In this document: in pieces, positions 42,682-50,652 of the stretch
How the letters are laid out: each line of letters starts with the position of its first letter
Numbering within the stretch: the first letter of the stretch is position 1
From: Streptomyces sp. NBC_00234
GTDB lineage: Bacteria; Actinomycetota; Actinomycetes; Streptomycetales; Streptomycetaceae
Reading direction: 5' to 3'
Length of the DNA stretch: 64,000 nt
Assembly: GCF_036195325.1 (NCBI RefSeq)
Contig: NZ_CP108101.1
Location: forward strand, 1,116,001 to 1,180,000
Position numbers and translations under genes: made by a program
Notes under the pieces: generated by a model
What the model saw: only the letters and a program-made list of their open reading frames with translations
What the model was told of the DNA's origin: nothing
Database searches by the model: none

Positions 42682-45105
42682 TCATTGGCCGGAAGAAGCC
42701 GACGCGTTCCAGGCCGCCCGGTGCATCTCCGCAGCCCGTCGCGCGTCGGCGAGGGCGGCCTGCGGAACCTTCTCCGCCGACCAGCCCGCGACCGTCTCCC
42801 CCATGCCCGCGACGAAGCGCTCGCCCAGGGGGGTGAGCACCCCGGATCCGGCGAGTTCGTCCACCGCGGCGGCCGTCTGCTCGCGCCACCGGGCGAACTG
42901 CGCCTCGGCCGCACGCACGGCCGGCCCGGAGGCATTCAGTCGTCGCACCCGCCAGAAGTCCGTCACGGCGATGTGGGCGTACGTGCCCTGCATCAGGCCC
43001 TCCAGGGGCCGCGGATCGTCGCGCCAGGGAGCGTAGAACAGCCGGCCCCCGTCGTCCGGGTCGTACAGGTCGTGGCTGTCCAGGACCGCACCCAGCTTGA
43101 CGTGCTGGAACTCGTGGACGATCAGCAGGGCGAGCAGGTCGGGCGTGACGGGCCGCGCGGCACCGATCGCGCCGAACGCCTCCCGGGACGCGGCGCTCAC
43201 ATCGCTGCCGTCCGGTGCGTGCAGCGGGGTGACGGCGCGCAGCCCCGCGGCCACTCCCGGCGCGTAGACGGGCAGTTCACGCCGGATCAGCGACCAGGCG
43301 TCGGCGAGGTCCTCGGACCACAGCTTCGCCTCGCCTCCGGAGAGCCGGTCCGAGACGGGCCACTGGTGGCTGTCGCGCATCGGGTCGGTGTCCTCCAGCG
43401 CCACGGTCCAGCCGGGCAGTTCCACCAGCCGTACGGGCCGCCAGTTCGGGACGAGCCCGTCGGCGCCGCTGTCCCAGCCGATCTCCAGGCACCGCCCCGC
43501 GGCCCGCACCGTGAACCCGTCCGGGCCCGCCTCCACCTCGGCCAGCTCCGTGTCGCCGGGGAGCGACACCGTGCCGAGGCCCGGCAGCCTCAGCAGCCCC
43601 TCGCGCACCGGCACCGTGACCCTGTCGCCGCGCCGGGCGCGCAGGGCGCAGGCGGCGGCGATCTCCGCGAGCCCCTTTCCCGCGGTGTCCGGGGCGCGGC
43701 CGTCCAGCGCCCGCAGGGCCCAGGGCCGCAGATACGGATGCGCGACCACGGCGTCCACCACGGCGGGCAGCGAGGTGTCGAGATCGACCAGCAGCTCCCA
43801 GGCCGGGATTCCGTACCGGTCGGTCCGGGGACCCCGTTCGTGCACGGCCGCGAGGAGGTGCCTGTCGAGATCCAGCTGGCTCTCCGCCAGCCGCTCCACG
43901 GTCCCGGCACCGCCGAATCCCCTGGCCAGTTCCTCCAGGTCGAGGTCGGCGAGCGACGGCTCCGGCGCGGCGGCGGGGGCGATGGCCTCCCGGTCCCGGA
44001 TGTTCACGATGAGCTCCATCAGATCGGCGCAGAACACCGAGGGGTTGTCGAAACCACTGCCTCCGCTGCCGGTCCGGTACCGGTGGGCATAGAGACCGCC
44101 GCCGCAGGAGGTGACCACCGGGCAGGCCCTGCACTCCTCGGCGAGCCCCTCGATCCCCTGCTGCCGGGAGAGCAGCCCGGGGTGGCCGAGCACCTCGTCC
44201 AGCGAGTGCGTGAAGACGTCCATCCCGGTCGCGGGCGCGTCCTCGTAGGCCGTTTTCAGACTGTCCGCCTGCTCGAACGTTCCGTCGGTCTCGATCACCA
44301 CGAGGTCGGCGGGCGCCAGTCCGAGGGATTCGGTGAGGCTGCTCTCGCCGCGCAGCGTGCGCCGGACGGAGTCGAAGAGGCGCACGGGTACGGGCCGCCC
44401 GTCCGCCTCCCAGCGCCGGTGGACGACGTCCAGCCAGTCCGCGTACGGCGTCGTCGAGCCGTCCGGGCGGGGCGGCGGTACGTCCCAGGTCGCGTGCGGC
44501 AGGAGGAAGTCCATGCGGGGCGGGTCGAGGGCGACGAGTGCCTCGTACACGGCGACGGGATCGTTCTCGATGTCGATCGTGCAGAGCAGGCCGGCGAACA
44601 GGTGCCGGTAGCGGGGCGTGCTGAGCAGGTGGACGGCCTTGAGGACCTGCGCGTGGCTGCTGCGGCCGTCGGCGTAGCGGCGGTGGCGGTCGTTGGAGGT
44701 CCGGTCTCCGTCCAGCGACACTCCGACCTTGATGCCCAGGTCTCGGAAGAGCTCGCAGAACCGTTCGTTCAGCAGTACGCCGTTGGTGTGGATGCGCAGA
44801 TCGAGGGTGCTCACGCCGTCCAGTGCGCGGTAGAGCTCCTCGGCCGCCGTCCGCAGCCTCGCGGTGCCCGCGAGCAGCGGTTCACCGCCGTGCAGGACGA
44901 CATGGACCTCGGGAAGGCAATGGTCCCGGGCGTGGTCGGCGATCCGCTCCGCCGCCTTGGCCAGGATTTCTTGGGACACCACCTTGGGCCGGCCACGCCA
45001 ACTCGTGTCAGCGTGCTCGTACACGTAGCAGTGGTCGCAAGCGAGGTCACAGCGGCTGTGCATCTTCAGCACAAATTGACTCAAGGAGAGCGGCGGCCGG
45101 TCCAT
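42682..45105 (-). CDS. fxsB: FxsB: radical SAM/SPASM cyclophane-forming maturase with HExxH extension
   Basis: An 807-residue RiPP maturase. The radical SAM cluster motif is RCDLACDHC (Cys 19, 23, 26). The SPASM region near residues 315-355 has Cys in ECRACPVVTSCGGGLY and a later FCADL. FxsB enzymes are known to form a three-residue cyclophane on the precursor. The C-terminal half (about 400-807) is the extension found in FxsBH-type proteins and carries VHEFQH at 663-668, with a further His at about 711 (GTYAHIAV). It is 22 nt downstream of the fxsA stop. ATG 45105 gives the usual N-terminus, without a strong ribosome site. Confidence 0.93.
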   Translation of the reverse strand: MDRPPLSLSQFVLKMHSRCDLACDHCYVYEHADTSWRGRPKVVSQEILAKAAERIADHARDHCLPEVHVVLHGGEPLLAGTARLRTAAEELYRALDGVSTLDLRIHTNGVLLNERFCELFRDLGIKVGVSLDGDRTSNDRHRRYADGRSSHAQVLKAVHLLSTPRYRHLFAGLLCTIDIENDPVAVYEALVALDPPRMDFLLPHATWDVPPPRPDGSTTPYADWLDVVHRRWEADGRPVPVRLFDSVRRTLRGESSLTESLGLAPADLVVIETDGTFEQADSLKTAYEDAPATGMDVFTHSLDEVLGHPGLLSRQQGIEGLAEECRACPVVTSCGGGLYAHRYRTGSGGSGFDNPSVFCADLMELIVNIRDREAIAPAAAPEPSLADLDLEELARGFGGAGTVERLAESQLDLDRHLLAAVHERGPRTDRYGIPAWELLVDLDTSLPAVVDAVVAHPYLRPWALRALDGRAPDTAGKGLAEIAAACALRARRGDRVTVPVREGLLRLPGLGTVSLPGDTELAEVEAGPDGFTVRAAGRCLEIGWDSGADGLVPNWRPVRLVELPGWTVALEDTDPMRDSHQWPVSDRLSGGEAKLWSEDLADAWSLIRRELPVYAPGVAAGLRAVTPLHAPDGSDVSAASREAFGAIGAARPVTPDLLALLIVHEFQHVKLGAVLDSHDLYDPDDGGRLFYAPWRDDPRPLEGLMQGTYAHIAVTDFWRVRRLNASGPAVRAAEAQFARWREQTAAAVDELAGSGVLTPLGERFVAGMGETVAGWSAEKVPQAALADARRAAEMHRAAWNASASSGQ

Positions 45106-45127
45106 GGTGGTGTCTGTGTCCGGCTAC

Positions 45128-45322
45128 TCAGACCGACGACTGAAAGGCCGCGACGACCAGCGGACTCGCCCCTGAGCCGGTCGACAGCAGACGGCTGAGG
45201 GAAGCGGGCACCGCGCCGCCGCCCTGAACAGCGGCACTCTTCGCCAGCGGCACCCGGGGAACTGACTGTCGGCGGGGAGCGAGCCCCGGCCGGCCGGCTG
45301 CGGAGACGAGTGAAATGTCCAT
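45128..45322 (-). CDS. fxsA: FxsA: FxSxx-COOH RiPP precursor peptide
   Basis: A 64-residue peptide starting MDISLVSAAGRPG and ending LVVAAFQSSV. Phe-Gln-Ser-Ser-Val is an exact FxSxx at the carboxyl end, the feature that defines this RiPP class. The Phe and the Ser two residues later are the expected cross-link positions. GAGAGG lies 6 bases before the ATG. fxsB follows 22 nt downstream on the same strand. The N-terminal 50 residues, rich in Ala, Gly, Ser and Arg, should be the leader. Confidence 0.92.
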   Translation of the reverse strand: MDISLVSAAGRPGLAPRRQSVPRVPLAKSAAVQGGGAVPASLSRLLSTGSGASPLVVAAFQSSV

Positions 45323-45332
45323 GAAGAGCCTC

Positions 45333-45611
45333 TCAGAGAGAATAACGAGGGCCCGTGCACGGACGGCGGAATTTCGCCGTCCGCATATCACGGGCCCTCA
45401 TTTCTGCATAACGGAACAAAGAACGCAAATCAGACACAAGCCGAATGGCTGAAATTCCGACACACCCGGCCCCCTGTGCCGCAAACACCGATCCGGGCAC
45501 CCGAGTGCTTCCCGAGAAGGGAATGCACTCCTTCGGGCGAGCGGCAAGCGTGATCCTTTCGGGCACGCATACAGTTCGCGCGAACGAGTTCGAGGGCAGC
45601 GGGCGGGCCAT
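45333..45611 (-). CDS. Candidate small ORF upstream of fxsA
   Basis: A 92-residue frame beginning MARPLPSNSFARTV, with AGGAGG 9 bases before its ATG at 45611. It stops 10 bases before fxsA. Third-position GC is clearly lower than in real genes nearby and its 3' part runs through the hairpin, so it may be an upstream reading frame, a decayed gene or chance. No family recognised. Confidence 0.25.
   Translation of the reverse strand: MARPLPSNSFARTVCVPERITLAARPKECIPFSGSTRVPGSVFAAQGAGCVGISAIRLVSDLRSLFRYAEMRARDMRTAKFRRPCTGPRYSL
45347..45399 (-). promoter_or_regulatory. Two-stem hairpin in the fxsA leader
   Basis: GAGGGCCCGTG (45347-45357) pairs perfectly with CACGGGCCCTC (45389-45399). Inside, CGGACGGCG (45360-45368) pairs with CGCCGTCCG (45375-45383) around GAATTT. 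The structure ends 24 bases before the fxsA ATG. On the minus strand it is followed by a moderately T-rich GTTATTCTCTCT, so it could act as an attenuator or a 5' stabiliser. Confidence 0.65.
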
Positions 45612-45682
45612 GATGCACACCCTCCTATGCCGCCCGGACCGAAACCCGGAATTCATGAAAGATGATTCCGGACAGCAATGAA

Positions 45683-46237
45683 TCAGACACCGAGACCCTC
45701 GACGAGGACCGCGTTCGGCAGCGCCGCAAGGGCCTTGCCCGGCACGATCAGCTTTCCGCGGCGCCGGCCGCTGCCGATCAGTACGTACTCCTCGTCGGCC
45801 ACCGCGGGGTCGATCAGCACGGGCCAGGCCGCGGGCAGCCCCACCGGGGTGACCCCGCCGTACTCCATACCGGCCTCGGCGAGGGCCGCGTCCATCGGGG
45901 CGAAGGAGACCCTGCGCGCGCCGAGGTGCTTGCGCAGCGCCCCGTTCATGTCGATGCGCGACCGGGAGAGCACCACGCAGGCGGCCGTCGTCACTTCGCC
46001 GCCGCGCTTGCCCGCCACGACCACGCAGTTGGCGGACCGGTCGAGCAGGTCGGCACCGTGCCGCTCGACGAAGGCGGCGGTGTCGGCGATCGCCGGATCG
46101 GTGTCGACATAGACGATCCGATCGGCCGGCACACCACCCCACCCGGCCTCGACGGCACGCGCAACGGGCGGCGTCAGCAGGTCGATACGGTCCACAGCGG
46201 GAGAGGCGTCCTCGAAGGAGCCCACGGGTGCGCGCAT
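45683..46237 (-). CDS. YbaK/EbsC-family aminoacyl-tRNA deacylase
   Basis: A 184-residue protein with the YbaK/ProRS-associated fold: VVAGKRGGEVTTAACVVLSRSRIDMNGALRKHLGARR, then MEYGGVTPVGLPAAWPVLID. The conserved Lys in KHLGA and the GGVTPVGLP loop are those that bind the misacylated tRNA end. It probably hydrolyses mischarged tRNA. It ends at the edge of the fxs leader region but no functional link is seen. Confidence 0.9.
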   Translation of the reverse strand: MRAPVGSFEDASPAVDRIDLLTPPVARAVEAGWGGVPADRIVYVDTDPAIADTAAFVERHGADLLDRSANCVVVAGKRGGEVTTAACVVLSRSRIDMNGALRKHLGARRVSFAPMDAALAEAGMEYGGVTPVGLPAAWPVLIDPAVADEEYVLIGSGRRRGKLIVPGKALAALPNAVLVEGLGV

Positions 46238-46280
46238 GCGGAATACGCTAACAGCCTTTACCTGGCGGGGAGTTCACGTC

Positions 46281-46853
46281 TCAGCGGGCGGGAGGGACCG
46301 AGACCGCCATGGTGAACTCGACCGGCTGCGCACCGTCGTTGCGGTAGCCGTGCGACACGTGCGCCTCGAACGTCGCGGAGGTCCCGGCCGGCACCGTGTG
46401 CCGCTCGCCGTCGACGACCAGGGTCAGTTCGCCCGCGGTGACGTGGAGCAGTTCCACGGTCCCCTCGGGATGCGGATCCGAGGCACTTCCGTCGCCGGGC
46501 ATCAGACGCCAGGACCACAGCTCCAGGGGGCCCGCGGCGTCCGTGCCGACCAGCAGGGTGGTCGAACTCCCCGCATCCGTCGACCACATGCGTACGGCCT
46601 GGTCGGCGGGGATCAGCCGGACCTGCGGCCCCTGCTCGTAGTCGAGCAGCGTGGTGATGCTGACGCCGAGCGCGTCGGCGAGCTTGACGGTGGTGCCGAC
46701 GCTGGGATTGGTGCGCGCCTGTTCGATCTGGATGATCATGCCGCGGCTGACCCCCGCGCGGGCGGCCAGGGCATCCAGGGTGAAGCCGCGCTCGCCCCGC
46801 CACCGCTTGAGATTGCGCGCGAGCGACTGAGTGAGCTGATCGAGGTCAGACAC
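46281..46853 (-). CDS. XRE-family regulator with cupin domain
   Basis: A 190-residue protein. N-terminal HTH (about 8-62, LKRWRGERGFTLDALAARAGVSRG) and C-terminal cupin (about 105-185, LELWSWRLMPGDGS and GTSATFEAHVSHGYRND). Typical of small repressors that sense a metabolite in the cupin. GTG 46853 is chosen; an in-frame TTG at 46886 lacks support. Divergent from an EamA exporter, which it probably represses. Confidence 0.9.
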   Translation of the reverse strand: MSDLDQLTQSLARNLKRWRGERGFTLDALAARAGVSRGMIIQIEQARTNPSVGTTVKLADALGVSITTLLDYEQGPQVRLIPADQAVRMWSTDAGSSTTLLVGTDAAGPLELWSWRLMPGDGSASDPHPEGTVELLHVTAGELTLVVDGERHTVPAGTSATFEAHVSHGYRNDGAQPVEFTMAVSVPPAR

Positions 46854-46946
46854 GTTCCGTCCAATATTCTGGATGACAGAGTTCAAAATACTGCACTACG
46901 GTGTGGTGCACCGAACCGTTCACCGCACTGTACTGCGAGGCCCGCC

Positions 46947-47813
46947 ATGACAGCATTGTTCGCCCTGGCCACCAGCCTGCTCTGGGGCCTGGCCGACTTC
47001 GGCGGCGGGCTGCTCACCCGGCGGACGCCGGCGCTGACCGTGGTGGTCGTCTCGCAGACCATCGCGGCCCTCGTGCTCGGTGTCGTCGTGCTCGCGACCG
47101 GTGCCTGGCGCGAGGCCGGCGGACTGCTGTGGTTCGCGGTGGCCGCGGGCGTCGTCGGACCGGTGGCGATGCTGAGCTTCTACAAGGCGCTGGCACTCGG
47201 CCCGATGGGGGTCGTCTCGCCGCTCGGCTCGCTGGGCGTGGCCGTGCCGGTGAGTGTCGGGCTGATGGTCGGCGAGCGGCCGGGGCTGCTCCAGCTCGCC
47301 GGTGTCGCCGTCGCCGTGGTCGGCATCGTGCTGGCGGGCGGGCCCGAACTGCGCGGAGCGCCGGTGCGGCGCCGGGCCGTGCTGCTGACGCTGCTTGCGG
47401 CGTTCGGGTTCGGCGCGGTGATGGCGCTGATCTCCGAGGCGTCCACGACGGTCACCGGCCTGTTCCTCGCGCTGTTCGTCCAGCGCGTCACCAACGTCGC
47501 GGTCGGCGGTGCGGCTCTCTTCGTCTCGGTACGCCGAGGGGGCCGGGCGCTGCCCGAGGACGGCGGCCGGGCCGTCGTCGTGGCCGCGCTGCCCGCGCTC
47601 GCCTTCGTCGGACTCGCCGACGTCGCCGCCAACGGCACCTACGCGGTCGCCGCCCAGCACGGCCCGGTCACCGTGGCCGCCGTGCTGGCCTCGCTCTACC
47701 CGGTGGTGACGGCGCTGGCCGCGCGCGGCGTGCTGGGCGAACGGCTGCGGGGCATCCAGGCGGCGGGAGCGGGACTGGCCCTGGTGGGGACGGTCCTGCT
47801 GGCGTCGGGCTAG
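46947..47813 (+). CDS. EamA/DMT-family transporter
   Basis: A 288-residue protein with ten predicted transmembrane helices in two EamA repeats (about 1-135 and 145-288). It begins TALFALATSLLWGLADF and includes GPVAMLSFYKALALGPMGVVSPLGSL. These proteins export amino acids or other small metabolites; the substrate is unknown. The start lies 94 bp from that of the divergent XRE-cupin regulator. Confidence 0.9.
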   Translation: MTALFALATSLLWGLADFGGGLLTRRTPALTVVVVSQTIAALVLGVVVLATGAWREAGGLLWFAVAAGVVGPVAMLSFYKALALGPMGVVSPLGSLGVAVPVSVGLMVGERPGLLQLAGVAVAVVGIVLAGGPELRGAPVRRRAVLLTLLAAFGFGAVMALISEASTTVTGLFLALFVQRVTNVAVGGAALFVSVRRGGRALPEDGGRAVVVAALPALAFVGLADVAANGTYAVAAQHGPVTVAAVLASLYPVVTALAARGVLGERLRGIQAAGAGLALVGTVLLASG

Positions 47814-47832
47814 GCCCCCTCCACGACAGACT

Positions 47833-48591
47833 CTAGGAGCGCTCGGGGGTCTCCGGTTCGAGTTCCGCGAGGAACAGCAGCTGTTCGGGGGTGACGCCCT
47901 CCGGAATCGGGACGGGCGCGGGCGTACGGAGCGGCGGCTGCCAGCCCTTGTCGGGGTCCCAGCTCCGTACGACACGGGCCGGCGCGCCGGCCACCACGGC
48001 GTGGTCGGGGACCTCACCGCGGACGACCGCCCCGGCGGCGACCACGACGTTGCGGCCGAGCCTGGCCCCCGGAAGGATCACCGCGCCCGTGCCGATCCAG
48101 CAGCCGGGGCCGATCACGACCGGTTCCATACGCGGCCACTGCCTGCCGACGGGCTCGTGCGGATCGTCGTAGCTGTGGTTGGTGGAGGTGATGTAGACGT
48201 ACGGGCCGCAGTACGTGTCCGAGCCGATCGTCACCGTGGTGTCGGCGATGACATGGCTGCCCCTGCCGAGCACGACGCCGTTGCCCAGGGTGAGGACGGT
48301 CTCCGGGCCCAGATCGAGATCGGGCATCAGTCCGGCCGTGAGCGTCACCTGCTCGCCGATGACGCAGTGGTCGCCGAGCTCGATCCACGGCTCCCCGAAC
48401 ACCGTGCCCTGCGGAAAGGCCAGCCGCGTCCCCGGGCCGATCCGCCGGAACCGCAGCCGTCCGGGGTGCTCCGCGGTGACCGCGCCGGTCTCCTGCACCC
48501 AGGCCCAGGCGCGGTGGACGGCCCGGGACAGGACGCTGCGCCGCCGGGCGGCGAGCGAGGAGAACGTGTTTCTGTTCTTCGGCACCCGCAC
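47833..48591 (-). CDS. Left-handed beta-helix acyltransferase-like protein
   Basis: A 252-residue protein with hexapeptide repeats from about residue 80 to 215 (IGEQVTLTAG, LGNGVVLGRGSHV, IGPGCWIGTGAVILPGARLG). The YITSTNHSYDDPHEPVG segment carries the likely catalytic His of maltose/nodulation-type acetyltransferases. Acceptor unknown. Starts with GTG at 48591, or at a second GTG two codons later. Divergent from the gamma carbonic anhydrase. Confidence 0.85.
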   Translation of the reverse strand: MRVPKNRNTFSSLAARRRSVLSRAVHRAWAWVQETGAVTAEHPGRLRFRRIGPGTRLAFPQGTVFGEPWIELGDHCVIGEQVTLTAGLMPDLDLGPETVLTLGNGVVLGRGSHVIADTTVTIGSDTYCGPYVYITSTNHSYDDPHEPVGRQWPRMEPVVIGPGCWIGTGAVILPGARLGRNVVVAAGAVVRGEVPDHAVVAGAPARVVRSWDPDKGWQPPLRTPAPVPIPEGVTPEQLLFLAELEPETPERS

Positions 48592-48730
48592 ACCGTAGTG
48601 GGCGCGGCAGGGGCAGGTCGGCGCCCCGGCCTGTGATGTTCACCCCACCCCACCCCCGCCACCGGCGCGGGGCGTCGCCTACGGTTCCTCCGGAGCGAGC
48701 GCACCACACCGGAGCACGAAGGAGAAGGCC

Positions 48731-49261
48731 ATGGCCGAGCAGGCGTTGATCATGGGTATGGGCGGCAAGGAGCCCCACATCGACGCGGACGCCTTCGTGG
48801 CACCGACCGCCGTCGTGATCGGCGAGGTCACGATGGCCCCGGGTTCCAGCGTCTGGTACCAGGCGGTGCTCCGGGCGGACTGCGGTCCCATCAGCCTGGG
48901 CCCGGACAGCAACATCCAGGACAACTGCAGCGTTCACACCGACCCCGGTTTCCCGCTCACGGTCGGTGCCCGGGTCTCGGTCGGCCACAACGCGGTCCTG
49001 CACGGCTGCACGATCGAGGACGACGTCCTGGTCGGCATGGGCGCCACCGTGCTCAACGGCGCGCACATCGGCACGGGTTCACTGGTCGCGGCCCAGGCCC
49101 TCGTACCGCAGGGCATGCGCGTGCCGCCGTACTCGCTCGTCGCCGGGGTGCCCGCCAAGGTCAAGCGGGAGCTGACCGAGGAGGAGCGCGAGGGCGTCAG
49201 GTTCAACGCCGTCGGCTACGTCGAGCTGGCCAAGGCGCACCGTCAGGAGCACGAAGGCTGA
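48731..49261 (+). CDS. Gamma-class carbonic anhydrase family protein
   Basis: A 176-residue left-handed beta-helix. The putative zinc ligands lie in NCSVHTDPGFP and VSVGHNAVLHGC, matching the three-His pattern of the family. Proteins of this YrdA/CaiE type often lack measured carbonic anhydrase activity, so the enzyme activity is uncertain. GAAGGAGAAGGCC precedes the ATG at a normal distance. Convergent with the DedA gene through a shared terminator. Confidence 0.9.
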   Translation: MAEQALIMGMGGKEPHIDADAFVAPTAVVIGEVTMAPGSSVWYQAVLRADCGPISLGPDSNIQDNCSVHTDPGFPLTVGARVSVGHNAVLHGCTIEDDVLVGMGATVLNGAHIGTGSLVAAQALVPQGMRVPPYSLVAGVPAKVKRELTEEEREGVRFNAVGYVELAKAHRQEHEG

Positions 49262-49269
49262 GGCCGGAC

Positions 49270-49296
49270 CCGGCCGCCGGTTCAGTCGGCGGCCGG
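49270..49296. terminator. Bidirectional hairpin between carbonic anhydrase-like and DedA genes
   Basis: CCGGCCGCCG pairs perfectly with CGGCGGCCGG around a 7-base loop. It lies 9 bases after the stop of the plus-strand gene and includes the stop of the minus-strand gene. Confidence 0.7.
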
Positions 49297-49941
49297 CACC
49301 GCCGCCGGCTCGGGAGCGGGGGTGCCGGCGCCCTGCGCGGCGGCCTTCCTGGCCCGGTTCTTGAGCACGAGCATCGAGGTCAGGCCGATCAGCACGGCGA
49401 GCACCAGGCCGAGCCACGAGAAGCGCTTCAGCCACGCCTCGGCGACGATGCCGACGGAGTAGATGACGGCGGTCGTGCCGCCGGCCCAGAGGATGCCGCC
49501 GAAGACGTTGGCGATCAGGAACTTCCAGTACGGCATGTGCAGGACGCCCGCCAGCGGTCCGGCGAAGATGCGCAGCAGCGCCACGAAGCGGCCGAAGAAG
49601 ACCGCCCACATGCCCCACTTCTCGAAGGAGCGCTCCGCCATGGCGATCTGGGCCTCGCCGAAGTGCTTGGGGAACCGGCCGCCGAGCCAGGCGAGCAGGG
49701 GCCTGCCGCCCCGGCGGCCGATGGCGTAACCGATCGAGTCACCGATGATCGCGCCGGCCGAGGCGCAGATGCCCAGCACCACCGGATCGACGTCTCCGTG
49801 CTGCGAGGCGAGAAGCGCCGAACTGACGAGGATGATCTCGCCCGGCAGCGGAATGCCCAGACTCTCGAGTCCGATGACGACCCCCACGAGGAGGTAGATG
49901 CTGACCGCGGGAACGGTCTCGAGCCACTCCTGGACGTGCAA
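49282..49941 (-). CDS. DedA-family membrane protein
   Basis: A 219-residue protein with SNARE_assoc/VTT topology: LVGVVIGLESLGIPLPGEIILVSSALLA, GDSIGYAIGRRGG, and the FGRFVALLRIFAGPLAGVLHMPYWKFLIANVFGGILW region. DedA proteins move polyprenyl phosphate or other lipids and keep membrane potential. Translation begins at TTG (49941) with GGGAGGA 7 bases upstream. The last 25 residues are a disordered Ala/Pro tail. Confidence 0.92.
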   Translation of the reverse strand: MHVQEWLETVPAVSIYLLVGVVIGLESLGIPLPGEIILVSSALLASQHGDVDPVVLGICASAGAIIGDSIGYAIGRRGGRPLLAWLGGRFPKHFGEAQIAMAERSFEKWGMWAVFFGRFVALLRIFAGPLAGVLHMPYWKFLIANVFGGILWAGGTTAVIYSVGIVAEAWLKRFSWLGLVLAVLIGLTSMLVLKNRARKAAAQGAGTPAPEPAAVPAAD

Positions 49942-50049
49942 CGCCGGTTCCTCCCGTACAGGTTCCGCAGCCGCGCCCCGCGCAGTTGCTCACCGCCCAC
50001 CGCGCACCTCGGTGGCGCACGGCGGGCAGCCTACCCGTCCCGGCAGCAC

Positions 50050-50092
50050 GCAGGGCCGCCGCGCCCCCTGCGGGGGTGCGCGACGGCCCTGC
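50050..50092 (-). terminator. Hairpin after the thioesterase-like gene
   Basis: GCAGGGCCG (50050-50058) pairs with CGGCCCTGC (50084-50092), with a second GC-rich stem inside. It follows the stop at 50106 on the minus strand by 13 bases. Confidence 0.65.
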
Positions 50093-50105
50093 CGGAGACC
50101 GGACG

Positions 50106-50558
50106 TCAGCTGTGCGGACGCAGCGTCCAGACGACGGTCATCTCGCCCGTCACCGCGCCGTCGCCCCGCCGGATCTCGATCGCGACGGGGAACTCGGGCC
50201 GCTTGCCCTCGTCGAGCTCGGCGACGACTTCGGCGGCGGGACGGCCGAGCGTCGCCACCGCGGTGACCTCGCCCATCGCCAGCTTCTTGTAGCCGATCTC
50301 CGCCGACACGGCGAGCGGCACCGCACGCGTCATCTGGTCGCCGAAGGCGGCGATGACTATCGCACCGCTCGCGGATTCGGCGAGCGTGAACATCGCTCCG
50401 GCGTGCGGGCCGCCGACGTGGTTGTGGTAATCGGCCTGGTCGGGCAGCCGGACGACCGCGCGGTCCGCGGTCGTCTCCAGGAACTCCAGGTTGAGGGTCC
50501 TGGCCATCGGAACGGTCGCGACGAGCATCTCGCCGACTGTCATCTGTTCAGCGCTCAT
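50106..50558 (-). CDS. Hotdog-fold thioesterase-like protein (DUF4442/PaaI type)
   Basis: A 150-residue single hotdog domain: DYHNHVGGPHAGAMFTLAESASG forms the central helix region, and strands follow to the C-terminal TVVWTLRPHS. Probably acts on acyl-CoA, substrate unknown. The ATG at 50558 opens MSAEQMTVGEM; the upstream frame is unsupported. Divergent from the YQQP-repeat protein. Confidence 0.8.
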   Translation of the reverse strand: MSAEQMTVGEMLVATVPMARTLNLEFLETTADRAVVRLPDQADYHNHVGGPHAGAMFTLAESASGAIVIAAFGDQMTRAVPLAVSAEIGYKKLAMGEVTAVATLGRPAAEVVAELDEGKRPEFPVAIEIRRGDGAVTGEMTVVWTLRPHS

Positions 50559-50652
50559 GCGCCGAAGGTTACTCACGAGTAGTGCTGTTTGGCCATCCCC
50601 GCACGGGGGCGGGCGTAGCAGCGGGCCCGTGGTCCCTCTATGGTTACTGGCC

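Larger units (their letters stand above)
45323..45682. other. 360-bp leader/intergenic region upstream of fxsA
   Basis: Lies between the ybaK-like stop (45683) and the fxsA start. It contains the two-stem hairpin at 45347-45399 and a TATGCA hexamer at 45404-45409 on the minus strand that could be a -10 box placing transcription start at the hairpin base. It also holds an open frame with a good ribosome site, listed separately. No tRNA or other recognised element was seen. Confidence 0.6.

Noticed and set aside
45445..45681. Plus-strand 78-residue frame in the fxs leader region
   Set aside because: No ribosome site, no recognisable family and it is opposite to the fxs transcript; considered as a second precursor but it lacks an FxSxx terminus.
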